This document shows positions 8,058-15,056 of a DNA stretch of 17,058 nt, piece by piece. The notes under the pieces are model-generated. The model saw nothing but the letters and a program-made list of their open reading frames with translations. It was not told the origin of the DNA and searched no databases. This stretch comes from Clostridiales bacterium (GTDB taxonomy: Bacteria; Bacillota; Clostridia; Lachnospirales; WQUN01), in contig JAISZF010000242.1 of the NCBI GenBank assembly GCA_031269415.1, positions 1 to 17,058 on the forward strand, read 5' to 3'. The position numbers and the translations under genes were made by a program. Every line of letters starts with the position of its first letter. Position 1 is the stretch's first letter.

Positions 8058-9202
8058 AAATCTTCCCCCGTTTCCAGCAGTTCTCGTACAATGCGGGCCT
8101 GTTCGCCGCTCATAACGCTCCCCTGCGCGTCCAGAAAGAATTCGCCGAAGAGATCAAACGGGGACAGCGACGCGACGCTGTCAGCGCTGGCCTCTATTGA
8201 ACTTAAATCCACGGCTGTCCGCGTGTTTTCAAAAACAAGCGACATCACATTCGGGTATACGCTTCGGATTTTGCCCATCGGGTCAACCAATTCCTCTTCG
8301 TCCGTAAGTATCACGCGCAGATAATCTTCCCTGTTTGTTTGGGATATGTCGTTCACGCTTATCAGCGCGTCTAGCTGCCCCTTTATCTCCCGCGTCTCCC
8401 GAATAGGCACAAGCGGAAGCGTCTCAACGGCCACGTCGCCCTTTTCGCGCATCTCGACCAGCAGAGCCGACTTTTGATGCTGCCACTCAGAAAAGGAGTA
8501 TTTTACGGGCGAACCGGCGTACCGTATATTATCGCGCCCCGCCCTTTGGCTCCTGTGTAAATGCCCCAAGGCCGCGTAATCGAAATCCTTCAGCAGTTCG
8601 GCGTCAATGGCGTCCAAGCCTCCTATGGGATTTATCTCGGACTCGCTGCGGATAAGCGCCGCGCCCGCCGGGGTATAAAACTGGTGGGAAACCAGGACAT
8701 TCCGCGCGCTGAAATCCACGCGCGCCGTTTCGAGCACAGCCGCCGCGGCGTCGCCGTAGCTTTCAATCTGACGATCGGGAAAAAAACCGCTGACTATGGC
8801 GGGTTTGACAAACGGCATAAGCCAGAAGCACACGCCGCCGTATTCGTCCCGCAGGGTTATACAGCGCAGTTTTCCGTCGAATTCCGCGTTAATAAAGATA
8901 TTGCGCTTGGAAACCAGCCTTCTCGCGAAATTAAGCCGCTCCGGAGAGTCGTGATTTCCGGAGATAATCATTATGGGGATATTCCTCTTCACCAGTTGAT
9001 TGAGCAGCCAGTCAAAGAGTTTAACGGCTTCCACACCGGGAATTGGACGGTCGTACACATCGCCCGCGATAATTACGGCGTCCGCTTTTTTCGATTCTAC
9101 ATACCCAAAGATCTGATTGAACGCGTAACGCTGTTCTTCCAACATGGAAAAACCGTTCACGGATTTGCCGATATGCAGATCGGATAGATGGATAAACCTC
9201 AA
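8054..9202 (-). CDS. sbcD: SbcD, Mre11-like nuclease subunit
   Basis: A 382-residue calcineurin-like phosphoesterase that is the manganese-dependent nuclease subunit of SbcCD. All five phosphodiesterase motifs are visible: SDLHIG (D8, H10), AGDVYDR (D48), SGNHDS (N83, H84), VSHQ (H173) and GHLH (H214, H216), followed by the capping domain typical of SbcD. The start is TTG at 9202, giving MRFIHLSD as in the family, with a GGCGGTGA element about 7 nt upstream. No in-frame ATG precedes that start. sbcC follows with a 4-nt overlap. The weak TTG start and the GTG of sbcC suggest low, balanced expression. Confidence 0.96.
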   Translation of the reverse strand: MRFIHLSDLHIGKSVNGFSMLEEQRYAFNQIFGYVESKKADAVIIAGDVYDRPIPGVEAVKLFDWLLNQLVKRNIPIMIISGNHDSPERLNFARRLVSKRNIFINAEFDGKLRCITLRDEYGGVCFWLMPFVKPAIVSGFFPDRQIESYGDAAAAVLETARVDFSARNVLVSHQFYTPAGAALIRSESEINPIGGLDAIDAELLKDFDYAALGHLHRSQRAGRDNIRYAGSPVKYSFSEWQHQKSALLVEMREKGDVAVETLPLVPIRETREIKGQLDALISVNDISQTNREDYLRVILTDEEELVDPMGKIRSVYPNVMSLVFENTRTAVDLSSIEASADSVASLSPFDLFGEFFLDAQGSVMSGEQARIVRELLETGEDL

Positions 9203-9229
9203 GAGTATTCACCGCCATTTTTTCATTCC

Positions 9230-9258
9230 ATTATAAACCAAAAACCGCCGGTTGTCCG
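9230..9258 (-). promoter_or_regulatory. Promoter of sbcDC
   Basis: Minus-strand CGGACA (9253-9258, 4 of 6), a 17-nt spacer and perfect TATAAT (9230-9235), 27 nt before the TTG start of sbcD. The -35 half is weak, consistent with modest expression of a repair operon. No LexA-type operator (GAAC-N4-GTTC) is seen. Confidence 0.5.
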
Positions 9259-9316
9259 AGATAATTTTACATAACAATATTTACCTGACTATTTACATCC
9301 GGCGGATATAGAATAA

Positions 9317-9337
9317 ATACGCGGGCATACCGCGTAT
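9317..9337 (+). repeat. Perfect 8-bp inverted repeat in the DUF3892 gene leader
   Basis: ATACGCGG (9317-9324) and its exact complement CCGCGTAT (9330-9337) flank a 5-nt GCATA spacer, ending 9 nt before the GGAGG ribosome binding site (9347-9351). It could be an operator for a dimeric repressor or a 5' mRNA stem-loop. I found no convincing sigma-A promoter between it and sbcD, so the transcription start of the small gene is unknown. Confidence 0.5.
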
Positions 9338-9356
9338 AAAAACACCGGAGGAAATT

Positions 9357-9659
9357 ATGGACACTACTCAAAAACCGGATTTATCGACGCTGCCTCTTAT
9401 GGCAATGTCTGAAATACCCACTCCGCAGCCCAACGCCAGGCATATCACGGGCTTGGTGAAGGATAGCGGCAAGATAACCGGCTATCAGTTATCGGACGGT
9501 CAGGTTATCAGTAAGGAGCAAGGCGTGGAACTCGCCCGCCAAGGCGGCATCGCGGCGGTCGGAATAGCCACGAACCAGGGAACGGAATATTTGAAATCAC
9601 TGCCCGATCAATCCGAGGGGAATAATTTGGGCAGTCTGCCCACGGTTACGCAGGAATAA
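9357..9659 (+). CDS. Small DUF3892 family protein
   Basis: A 100-residue protein with GGAGG (9347-9351) 5 nt before its ATG. Residues from about 27 to 85 match the DUF3892 pattern as I know it: HITGLVKDSGKITGYQLSDG, then Q-V-I-S-K-E-Q-G-V-E-L-A, then a G-I-A-A-V-G-I stretch, and a terminal TNQGTEYLKSLPDQ. DUF3892 proteins are small, soluble and of unknown function, and are scattered through the Bacillota. The first 25 residues and the last 15 are low-complexity tails. It stands alone between divergent sbcDC and the T-box-controlled trpB2. Its leader carries a perfect inverted repeat, suggesting dedicated regulation. No signal peptide or metal motif is visible. Confidence 0.8.
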   Translation: MDTTQKPDLSTLPLMAMSEIPTPQPNARHITGLVKDSGKITGYQLSDGQVISKEQGVELARQGGIAAVGIATNQGTEYLKSLPDQSEGNNLGSLPTVTQE

Positions 9660-9677
9660 AACGCCACGAAAAAATTC

Positions 9678-9705
9678 TTGACAACCTGTTTTTTTTCTTT
9701 ATAAT
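9678..9705 (+). promoter_or_regulatory. Near-consensus promoter of the T-box/trpB2 transcript
   Basis: A perfect TTGACA (9678-9683) and a perfect TATAAT (9700-9705) are separated by 16 nt. It is the strongest promoter in the window, which is usual for leaders regulated by attenuation rather than at initiation. Confidence 0.85.
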
Positions 9706-9715
9706 ATTCTATAAA

Positions 9716-9955
9716 GCGATGAGCGAGAAGAGTATGAAGATTAAGTCCTTCCAGAGAGTCGGCGGCGGGTGCGAGCCGACAGGCGCGATCCTCAGAATGG
9801 TCTCGTGAGTGGAAGCTGAAGGCGCATGCTGGTAGGCGACACGTGTTTCTCACGTTACAGGGAAAAGGTATCGGCGTTTTTGCCCGTACCTGTCGAGTAT
9901 TTTATGAGGTGGCACCGCGTATATCGCCCTCTGTGTTTTTACAGAGGGCTTTTTT
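9716..9955 (+). ncRNA. T-box riboswitch, Trp specifier (UGG)
   Basis: A complete T-box leader. The base of stem I pairs GCGAGA (9723-9728) with TCTCGT (9801-9806). The specifier loop has AGTA (9731-9734) on the 5' side and AGAATGG on the 3' side, with UGG (9798-9800) directly against the basal helix, so tRNA-Trp is read. The conserved AGAGAG (9753-9758) and an apical hairpin (9758-9763 with 9775-9780) follow. A stem III-like hairpin lies at 9866-9891. The T-box AGGTGGCACCGCG is at 9907-9919. The antiterminator forms as GAGG (9906-9909) with CCTC (9928-9931), a 7-nt UGGCACC bulge (9910-9916) and GCG (9917-9919) with CGC (9925-9927). The bulge C9913 would pair with discriminator G73 of tRNA-Trp, agreeing with the specifier. 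Uncharged tRNA-Trp should allow readthrough into trpB2. Confidence 0.95.
9926..9955 (+). terminator. T-box leader terminator
   Basis: GCCCTCTGT (9926-9934) pairs perfectly with ACAGAGGGC (9941-9949) around a 6-nt loop and is followed by TTTTTT (9950-9955). Its left arm shares bases with the antiterminator (9925-9931), so the two structures exclude each other. Confidence 0.93.
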
Positions 9956-10007
9956 GTGTGCGTGAAGGGGCAGCCGTGCGCGGATTATACTAAAAGGAGA
10001 GATTAGA

Positions 10008-11372
10008 ATGTCATTGAAAGACGCGAACCGTATCAATCTACCGGAGAGTGAAATCCCGAGGCAGTGGTACAATCTGCGGGCGGATATGAAGGAACAGCCG
10101 GATCCTTATCTGAACCCCGCTATGCGGCCCGCGAAAGCTGAGGATTTCTTCCCAATCTTCGCGGAGGAACTGGCTAGGCAGGAATTCTCGACGGAGCGGT
10201 TCATCGAGATTCCCGACGAGATCCTTGAGATCTACAAGATGTACAGACCATCGCCGCTTATACGCGCCAGACAGCTTGAAAGAGCGCTCAAGACGCCCGC
10301 GAAGATATATTTCAAATATGAGGGTAATAACACATCCGGCAGCCATAAACTGAATTCCGCAGTGCCGCAGGTTTATTATAACAAAAAGCAGGGGATTACG
10401 AACCTGACCACGGAGACAGGCGCGGGGCAGTGGGGAACCGCTTTGGCCGTGGCCGCGAATTACTACGAAGTACCACTGACCGTATACATGGTCAAGATCA
10501 GCGCGGAGCAGAAGCCATACCGCAAAGCCATTATGGAGACGTTCGGCGCGAAGGTGCTGAAAAGCCCCAGCGATACCACCGAAGCGGGACGCGGAATACT
10601 GGCCGCGGATCCCAATAACCGGGGCAGCTTGGGCACGGCCATCAGTGAGGCGGTCGAGGCGGCGGTTACCACGCCTAACAGCCGTTATGTACTCGGCTCC
10701 GTACTCAATCAGGTTCTGTTGCATCAGTCCGTGATTGGTCTGGAAGCACAGAAGCAATTGGAAATGGTGGACGAATACCCGGACATCATTATCGGGTGCG
10801 CGGGCGGCGGTTCCAATTTGGGCGGCCTTATCGCGCCGTTTATGCGCGACAAACTGTCCGGTAAGGCTAATCCGGAGATCATCGCGGTAGAGCCGACAGC
10901 CTGCCCCAGTTTCACAAGGGGCAGATACGCGTATGATTTCTGCGACACCGGTAAGATCACTCCGCTGGCTAAAATGTATACGTTAGGCTGCGGCTTCATC
11001 CCATCATCCATTCACGCCGGGGGTTTGCGTTACCACGGAATGTCGCCGATACTGAGCAAGCTGTATCACGACGGTTATCTCTCCGCGCGCGCGGTATACC
11101 AGACCGGAGTGTTTGAGGCAGCGGTTTTTTTCGCGAAATACGAAACCATCCTGCCAGCGCCGGAATCCGCTCACGCCATACGAGCGGCCATGGATGAGGC
11201 GATCCGCTGCAGGAAATCCGGCGAGGCTAAAACAATTCTGTTCGGCCTGTCCGGCCATGGTAATTTTGATTTAGCCGCTTATATGGAATATAACATGAAG
11301 AAGATCGTGGATTACGCTCCTTCAGACGAGGAATTGGAAAGAGGCTTCGCCGGACTGCCGGATGTGAAATAG
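10008..11372 (+). CDS. trpB2: TrpB2-type tryptophan synthase beta-like protein
   Basis: A 454-residue PLP-dependent enzyme of the TrpB2 group, longer than classical TrpB (about 400 residues) because of the N-terminal extension (1-60, with PRQWYN) typical of the group. The PLP lysine is K114 in GSHKLNSA, the substrate loop is ETGAGQWG (136-143), the phosphate-binding loop is GCAGGGSN (263-270) and LSGHGNFD (414-421) lies near the C-terminus. It joins indole and serine to give tryptophan, and family members can act without TrpA. No trpA or other trp gene lies nearby, so indole salvage is a reasonable inference. AAGGAGA precedes ATG at 10008. Expression depends on the Trp T-box directly upstream. 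A terminator follows 15 bp after the stop. Confidence 0.93.
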   Translation: MSLKDANRINLPESEIPRQWYNLRADMKEQPDPYLNPAMRPAKAEDFFPIFAEELARQEFSTERFIEIPDEILEIYKMYRPSPLIRARQLERALKTPAKIYFKYEGNNTSGSHKLNSAVPQVYYNKKQGITNLTTETGAGQWGTALAVAANYYEVPLTVYMVKISAEQKPYRKAIMETFGAKVLKSPSDTTEAGRGILAADPNNRGSLGTAISEAVEAAVTTPNSRYVLGSVLNQVLLHQSVIGLEAQKQLEMVDEYPDIIIGCAGGGSNLGGLIAPFMRDKLSGKANPEIIAVEPTACPSFTRGRYAYDFCDTGKITPLAKMYTLGCGFIPSSIHAGGLRYHGMSPILSKLYHDGYLSARAVYQTGVFEAAVFFAKYETILPAPESAHAIRAAMDEAIRCRKSGEAKTILFGLSGHGNFDLAAYMEYNMKKIVDYAPSDEELERGFAGLPDVK

Positions 11373-11387
11373 GTAAGTCAGGCTATT

Positions 11388-11419
11388 AAAGCAGCCCCGC
11401 CGAATGGCGGGGCTGCTTT
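11388..11419. terminator. Bidirectional terminator between trpB2 and the export operon
   Basis: Two perfectly complementary 14-nt arms (11388-11401 and 11406-11419) enclose a GAAT tetraloop. The stem is flanked by AAA and TTT, so either strand ends in a short U-run. It serves the plus-strand trpB2 and, 14 bp beyond the stop of the ATPase gene, the minus-strand operon. Confidence 0.85.
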
Positions 11420-11433
11420 ACGCGGTATTCCCA

Positions 11434-12180
11434 TTATCTACCTCCGCGCCTATCCAAAAACTCTTTATACATACCGCAAACCTCACTCGCTTTTCCGAGC
11501 GCGCGCTGCCTGCCCTTCTCCATCCAAAGCGCCTTATTGCAAAGCGCGGCTATCTGCTCCAGCGAATGCGACACAAAAAGCGTTGTCGTGCCGCTTTTTA
11601 TAACCTCCATCATCCGCGCCTCGCTCTTTTTTCTAAATCCACCGTCGCCGACCGACAACACCTCGTCTAAAATAAGTATATCCGGGTTAACCAGGCAGGC
11701 GATTGAAAACGCCAGCCTCGATTTCATTCCCGAAGACAAATGCTTAAACGGTCTGTCCTCAAACTCCTCCAGTTCCGCGAAGGCGATTATCTCCTCATAC
11801 ATCCTCTTCATAAACTCTCTGGTATAACCCATCATAGCGCCGCGAAGATATGTGTTCTCCTTCACCGTAAGCTCTCCGTCGAAGCCCGAGCCTAATTCCA
11901 GCAGCGCGGCTATAACTCCGTTCACGCCAATGCTCCCGCGCGTCGGGCGCATAATCCCGCTAACCGCTTTCAGCAGAGTGGACTTGCCCGCGCCGTTAAC
12001 GCCCAATATACCCAGCATATCCCCTTTTTCAAGCTGAAACGTAATGCCGTCAACCGCCCAAAATTCCTTTATGTGATAGCTGCCTTTAAGCTTTTGAACT
12101 ATATAGTCTTTTAAACCGATATTCCTGAAATCGCCCGTCATATATTTTATAGAAATATCCTGTACGTTCAAACTGATCAT
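11434..12180 (-). CDS. ABC-2 polysaccharide exporter ATPase (Wzt/TagH type)
   Basis: A 248-residue ABC ATPase, partner of the permease encoded just upstream, powering export of a lipid-linked glycan across the membrane. Walker A GVNGAGKS (60-67), signature LSSGMKSR (148-155), Walker B ILILDEV (168-174) and H-loop VSHS (H205) are present. The stretch LELGSGFDGELTVKEN (94-109) followed by YLRG is characteristic of the O-antigen/teichoic acid exporter group. It ends soon after the nucleotide-binding fold and lacks the C-terminal carbohydrate-binding domain of Wzt. ATG at 12180 is chosen because GAGG overlapping the permease stop codon is 5 nt upstream. The frame extends to 12342, but that part would overlap the permease gene and shows no ABC sequence. 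It is the last gene of the operon. Confidence 0.92.
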   Translation of the reverse strand: MISLNVQDISIKYMTGDFRNIGLKDYIVQKLKGSYHIKEFWAVDGITFQLEKGDMLGILGVNGAGKSTLLKAVSGIMRPTRGSIGVNGVIAALLELGSGFDGELTVKENTYLRGAMMGYTREFMKRMYEEIIAFAELEEFEDRPFKHLSSGMKSRLAFSIACLVNPDILILDEVLSVGDGGFRKKSEARMMEVIKSGTTTLFVSHSLEQIAALCNKALWMEKGRQRALGKASEVCGMYKEFLDRRGGR

Positions 12181-12187
12181 TTCGGCC

Positions 12188-12955
12188 TCACACATAGTAC
12201 AAAAATTTATAGTTATAGCGCACATACATAAAAGCGCCCATCCCAACGGCGGTGACCGCGTAAAACGCCGCCAGCGCATGGAAGGACGGCGCGGGCAGCC
12301 TGTTTTCCAGCACGATAATCCTGAAATATCTGATATATACATAAACAGGGTTGAGATAAAACAGATAACGTGTCCTTTCCGAATAGCTGTCCAGCGTATA
12401 GAAGATCACCGACAGATACATTAGCAGCATGGTAAAGATATCGTAGAGATACTGGATGTCTCTGAACATTATGAACAGAGCGGAGAGCGTCATGCCGACG
12501 CCTATGTTAAAGAACAGCAGACATCCCACAGGGTATACCAAGGCAATAAACCGCCAACTGAAAGTGATATGCTCCATAGCGCAGAATAAGAAGAACACAC
12601 ATAGCGTCAGCAGAAAATTAATTAAGGCGGAAACGTTCTTCGACAACAGAAACAGATATTTAGGCACGTTGATCTTTGTAATTATCCCGGCGTTATCTAC
12701 CAGCGAGCACATACCCGTATTGGTGGACTCTTTGAAATATGAAAAAACCAGATTCCCGGCAAACAGATATATGGTGTAATGAGCCATCGAGCGCCCGAAA
12801 AAGCGCGTAAAAATAAGGCTCATTACCAAAAGCTGCAATAACGGCCCGATTAAACTCCAAAGCATACCCAATACGGTTCGCTTATACTTTTTTTTAAAAT
12901 CCCGCTTAACCAGTTCCGAGAAGAGGAAACCGTATTTTTGCAGTTTCGTAAACAT
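12188..12955 (-). CDS. ABC-2 polysaccharide exporter permease (Wzm/TagG type)
   Basis: A 255-residue integral membrane protein. The basic amphipathic N-terminus with RDFKKKYKRTVLGMLWSLI (18-36) is the family hallmark. About six hydrophobic segments follow, at roughly 32-52, 60-78, 105-127, 136-160, 170-188 and 227-246. The segment YLNPVYVYIRYFR (200-212) precedes the last periplasm-side loop, as in TagG and Wzm. It forms the channel of the exporter with the ATPase whose gene starts 7 bp after its stop. AGGAAA lies about 10 nt before ATG at 12955. A perfect 12-bp palindrome (12954-12965, centred on ACGCGT) spans the first bases of the start codon. The cargo is not determined, but the three upstream glycosyltransferases point to a surface glycan. 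Confidence 0.92.
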   Translation of the reverse strand: MFTKLQKYGFLFSELVKRDFKKKYKRTVLGMLWSLIGPLLQLLVMSLIFTRFFGRSMAHYTIYLFAGNLVFSYFKESTNTGMCSLVDNAGIITKINVPKYLFLLSKNVSALINFLLTLCVFFLFCAMEHITFSWRFIALVYPVGCLLFFNIGVGMTLSALFIMFRDIQYLYDIFTMLLMYLSVIFYTLDSYSERTRYLFYLNPVYVYIRYFRIIVLENRLPAPSFHALAAFYAVTAVGMGAFMYVRYNYKFLYYV

Positions 12956-12976
12956 GACGCGTCATTTCCTTTCACA

Positions 12977-13990
12977 TCAGTACGGCCAGCGTACGTGGAA
13001 ACGTTTCAAGAATTGCCAGACCCGATTGCTGGAGTACGGAAAAAAGAAGATAATCAAGCCTCTAATCTTCTGCCGCGGCTTGATTATCGGACTGGATAAA
13101 AACTCCGCGATATACCTGCGCACAAAGGCTTTTTGCTCCATAACCTCATCTTTATTCCCGAACCTGACAGCGTTAAGCATCAGGTTAATGGATGAATCCG
13201 CGTATCGCTGTCTGCTGATAATCGCCGCCGAACCGGCTTGCGTATCCGCAAGCTCTATGATCCTGTCCCAAGCCAATAACTCCGTCTTACGTTTGGCGTT
13301 ATACGAACGCAGCAGGCTTCCCTCATGAATCACATAATGATACAACGGACGCGGCAAGTATATCACGGCGTCCGTATTGATAAAGCATCGGCAAAAAAAT
13401 AAAACGTCCTCACATATATGCACATCCGAATGGAAACGCAGCGGTGTTCCGTTTTCACCGGATCTATTTATCAAATCAGCCGATATGAGTTTGTTCCATG
13501 TATATCCCTCGAATGTCGCGTGCTTTACCAGATATTCCAAAGCGCTTTCCCTGGAAATCGCCATAAACCCGACAGGCAGAACGCGCGTCTTGCCTCGTCC
13601 ACCGGGATTTTCCTCAAAGTGACCGCATATCGATATCTCGGCGTCTATCTCGGCCAGCGCCTCGTAAAGCGACGAATACATATCCGGTTCCGTCCAATCG
13701 TCGGAGTCTGCGAATGTTATATACCTGCCCCGCGATACATCAAGACCGGCGTTACGCGCCGCCGAAGGTCCCTTATTGCGCTGATGGATCACCCTGAAAC
13801 GAGAATCCTTGGCGGCGTACTCATCACATATATCGGGGCAGCCGTCCGGCGATCCGTCGTCCACCAGAATAAACTCAATAGGCGAATAGTCCTGTTCGGC
13901 CAAACATTTCAGCGCCCGCCTTATATATCTTTCCACATTATACACAGGCACAATTACACTGATCAGAGGAAACTCCGGCGAGGCGCTCAT
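12977..13990 (-). CDS. Family 2 glycosyltransferase (GT2-1)
   Basis: A 337-residue GT-A fold inverting glycosyltransferase. The nucleotide-binding start SVIVPVYN (11-18), LVDDGS (42-47), the GPSAARNAGL segment (74-83) and the metal-binding FADSDD (93-98) are clear. There are no membrane segments apart from a hydrophobic patch near the C-terminus (about residues 315-325), so it acts in the cytosol or at the inner membrane face. Two ATGs compete: GGAG (13999-14002) is 2 nt from the ATG at 13996 but 8 nt from the ATG at 13990, so the latter is chosen. It is third in the glycan operon, 21 bp before the permease gene. Donor and acceptor sugars cannot be read from the sequence. Confidence 0.88.
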   Translation of the reverse strand: MSASPEFPLISVIVPVYNVERYIRRALKCLAEQDYSPIEFILVDDGSPDGCPDICDEYAAKDSRFRVIHQRNKGPSAARNAGLDVSRGRYITFADSDDWTEPDMYSSLYEALAEIDAEISICGHFEENPGGRGKTRVLPVGFMAISRESALEYLVKHATFEGYTWNKLISADLINRSGENGTPLRFHSDVHICEDVLFFCRCFINTDAVIYLPRPLYHYVIHEGSLLRSYNAKRKTELLAWDRIIELADTQAGSAAIISRQRYADSSINLMLNAVRFGNKDEVMEQKAFVRRYIAEFLSSPIIKPRQKIRGLIIFFFPYSSNRVWQFLKRFHVRWPY

Positions 13991-14009
13991 AGACATCTCT
14001 CCAATTCAG

Positions 14010-15056
14010 TCATAACCTCATGGGGCCAAGTGAAGCTTTTACCGGGTTATACAGGCTCTTTGCGGCGTTAACCGCGAAAGACCAGACAGCGAACGGGATT
14101 ACCGCGCGTAAATTCGCGAAGAGCCTGACCGGAAAGAAATCGCAGCCGTTAAAGTACGTCATACTCTGGTTAACCAGCAGCACGAACTCCGCGCGCTCGT
14201 CCGCGTCACACAGTAAATATCTGCTGACGCTGTAAAACATCTCCCTGGCCAGGCGATTGTATAGCATCTCCGCGTACGGTTCTCCCGAATAGAGTCTGGC
14301 ATTTTCAACCACAATCCGGTTTGTGTCCAGCGCGCGTTTCGCGCTGGCTATACGTGTTATAGATCCGTACATATTGTAGTAATACCCATAGAAAGGCTCA
14401 TCACAGAATTCTATATGATTAGCGGCGCGAAGCGCTCGCGGCGTCCATTCCAAATCCTCGCAGAGCAGCCCTCGCGCGAATAACAGGTTATTACGAACCA
14501 AAAACTCTCGTCGGCAGACGTAACGCCATACATTCCAAATGGTATCCGGAACGCTTCCATAAATGAATCCTATCGATTCCTCCGCTGAATCAAGGCGGGG
14601 AAAAGCGTATTTAGGCCGTAGAATTCCGCCATTCTCAAGCAGTAAAATGAACTTGCCCATCAAGATATCCGGAGCGTATCTTAGCAGACGCCGTTTAACC
14701 TCGCTGAATCCTTCCTCAAGCAGTATATCGTCGCAGTCGAGGAACATGATATACTCTCCGGACGCCGCGTGTATGCCCGTGTTTCTCGCTTCCGACAGCC
14801 CGCTGTGCGGCTGCGAAATAAGCAGTACATCATTTTTGCCGTCAACCGCGTTATGGCAAAGCGTAAGGGAATTATCCCCACTGCCGTCGTCGACGATCAC
14901 AATCTCAACACCGTTCAGTTCCATGCCGAGCAGCCGGTTAAGGCGATCCGCAATGAATTTCCCCGCGTTATAAACGGGCGTTATAACGCTGATTAAATAC
15001 GGCGCCGTGTTTTCATTAGTGTTAAAATACATATCGCCGGAGGCCGTGCCTGACAT
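14010..15056 (-). CDS. Family 2 glycosyltransferase (GT2-2)
   Basis: A 348-residue GT2 enzyme with SVITPVYN (23-30), IVDDGS (54-59), GLSEARNTGI (86-95) and FLDCDD (105-110). The C-terminal half includes RGLLCEDLEWTPRALR, a pattern seen in capsule and lipopolysaccharide transferases where the ED pair is near the catalytic base. The start is uncertain: ATG at 15056 overlaps the preceding gene by 35 nt, ATG at 15032 overlaps by 11 nt, and neither has a good Shine-Dalgarno, so translation is probably coupled to the upstream gene. The first 20 residues from 15056 are not family-like, which mildly favours 15032. It is the second gene of the operon and shares its fold with both neighbours but is clearly diverged from them. 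Confidence 0.87.
   Translation of the reverse strand: MSGTASGDMYFNTNENTAPYLISVITPVYNAGKFIADRLNRLLGMELNGVEIVIVDDGSGDNSLTLCHNAVDGKNDVLLISQPHSGLSEARNTGIHAASGEYIMFLDCDDILLEEGFSEVKRRLLRYAPDILMGKFILLLENGGILRPKYAFPRLDSAEESIGFIYGSVPDTIWNVWRYVCRREFLVRNNLLFARGLLCEDLEWTPRALRAANHIEFCDEPFYGYYYNMYGSITRIASAKRALDTNRIVVENARLYSGEPYAEMLYNRLAREMFYSVSRYLLCDADERAEFVLLVNQSMTYFNGCDFFPVRLFANLRAVIPFAVWSFAVNAAKSLYNPVKASLGPMRL

Noticed and set aside
7539..8324. Long plus-strand open frame (261 codons) antisense to sbcC and sbcD
   Set aside because: It is a mirror frame of two confidently identified genes, rich in R and H as expected from antisense reading, with no ribosome binding site.
9203..9356. SOS (LexA) box upstream of sbcDC
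   Set aside because: I looked for GAAC-N4-GTTC or a close variant in the divergent region and found none.
10038..10757. Minus-strand open frame of 239 codons inside trpB2
   Set aside because: It is a shadow of the well-supported TrpB2 frame and has no recognisable motif.
12181..12342. N-terminal extension of the ABC ATPase frame
   Set aside because: It overlaps the permease coding sequence, shows no ABC-type residues, and a good GAGG site supports the start at 12180.
12954..12965. Perfect 12-bp palindrome at the permease start codon
   Set aside because: It is short with no spacer and occurs once. GC-rich CGCG-containing words are common here, so chance is a sufficient explanation.
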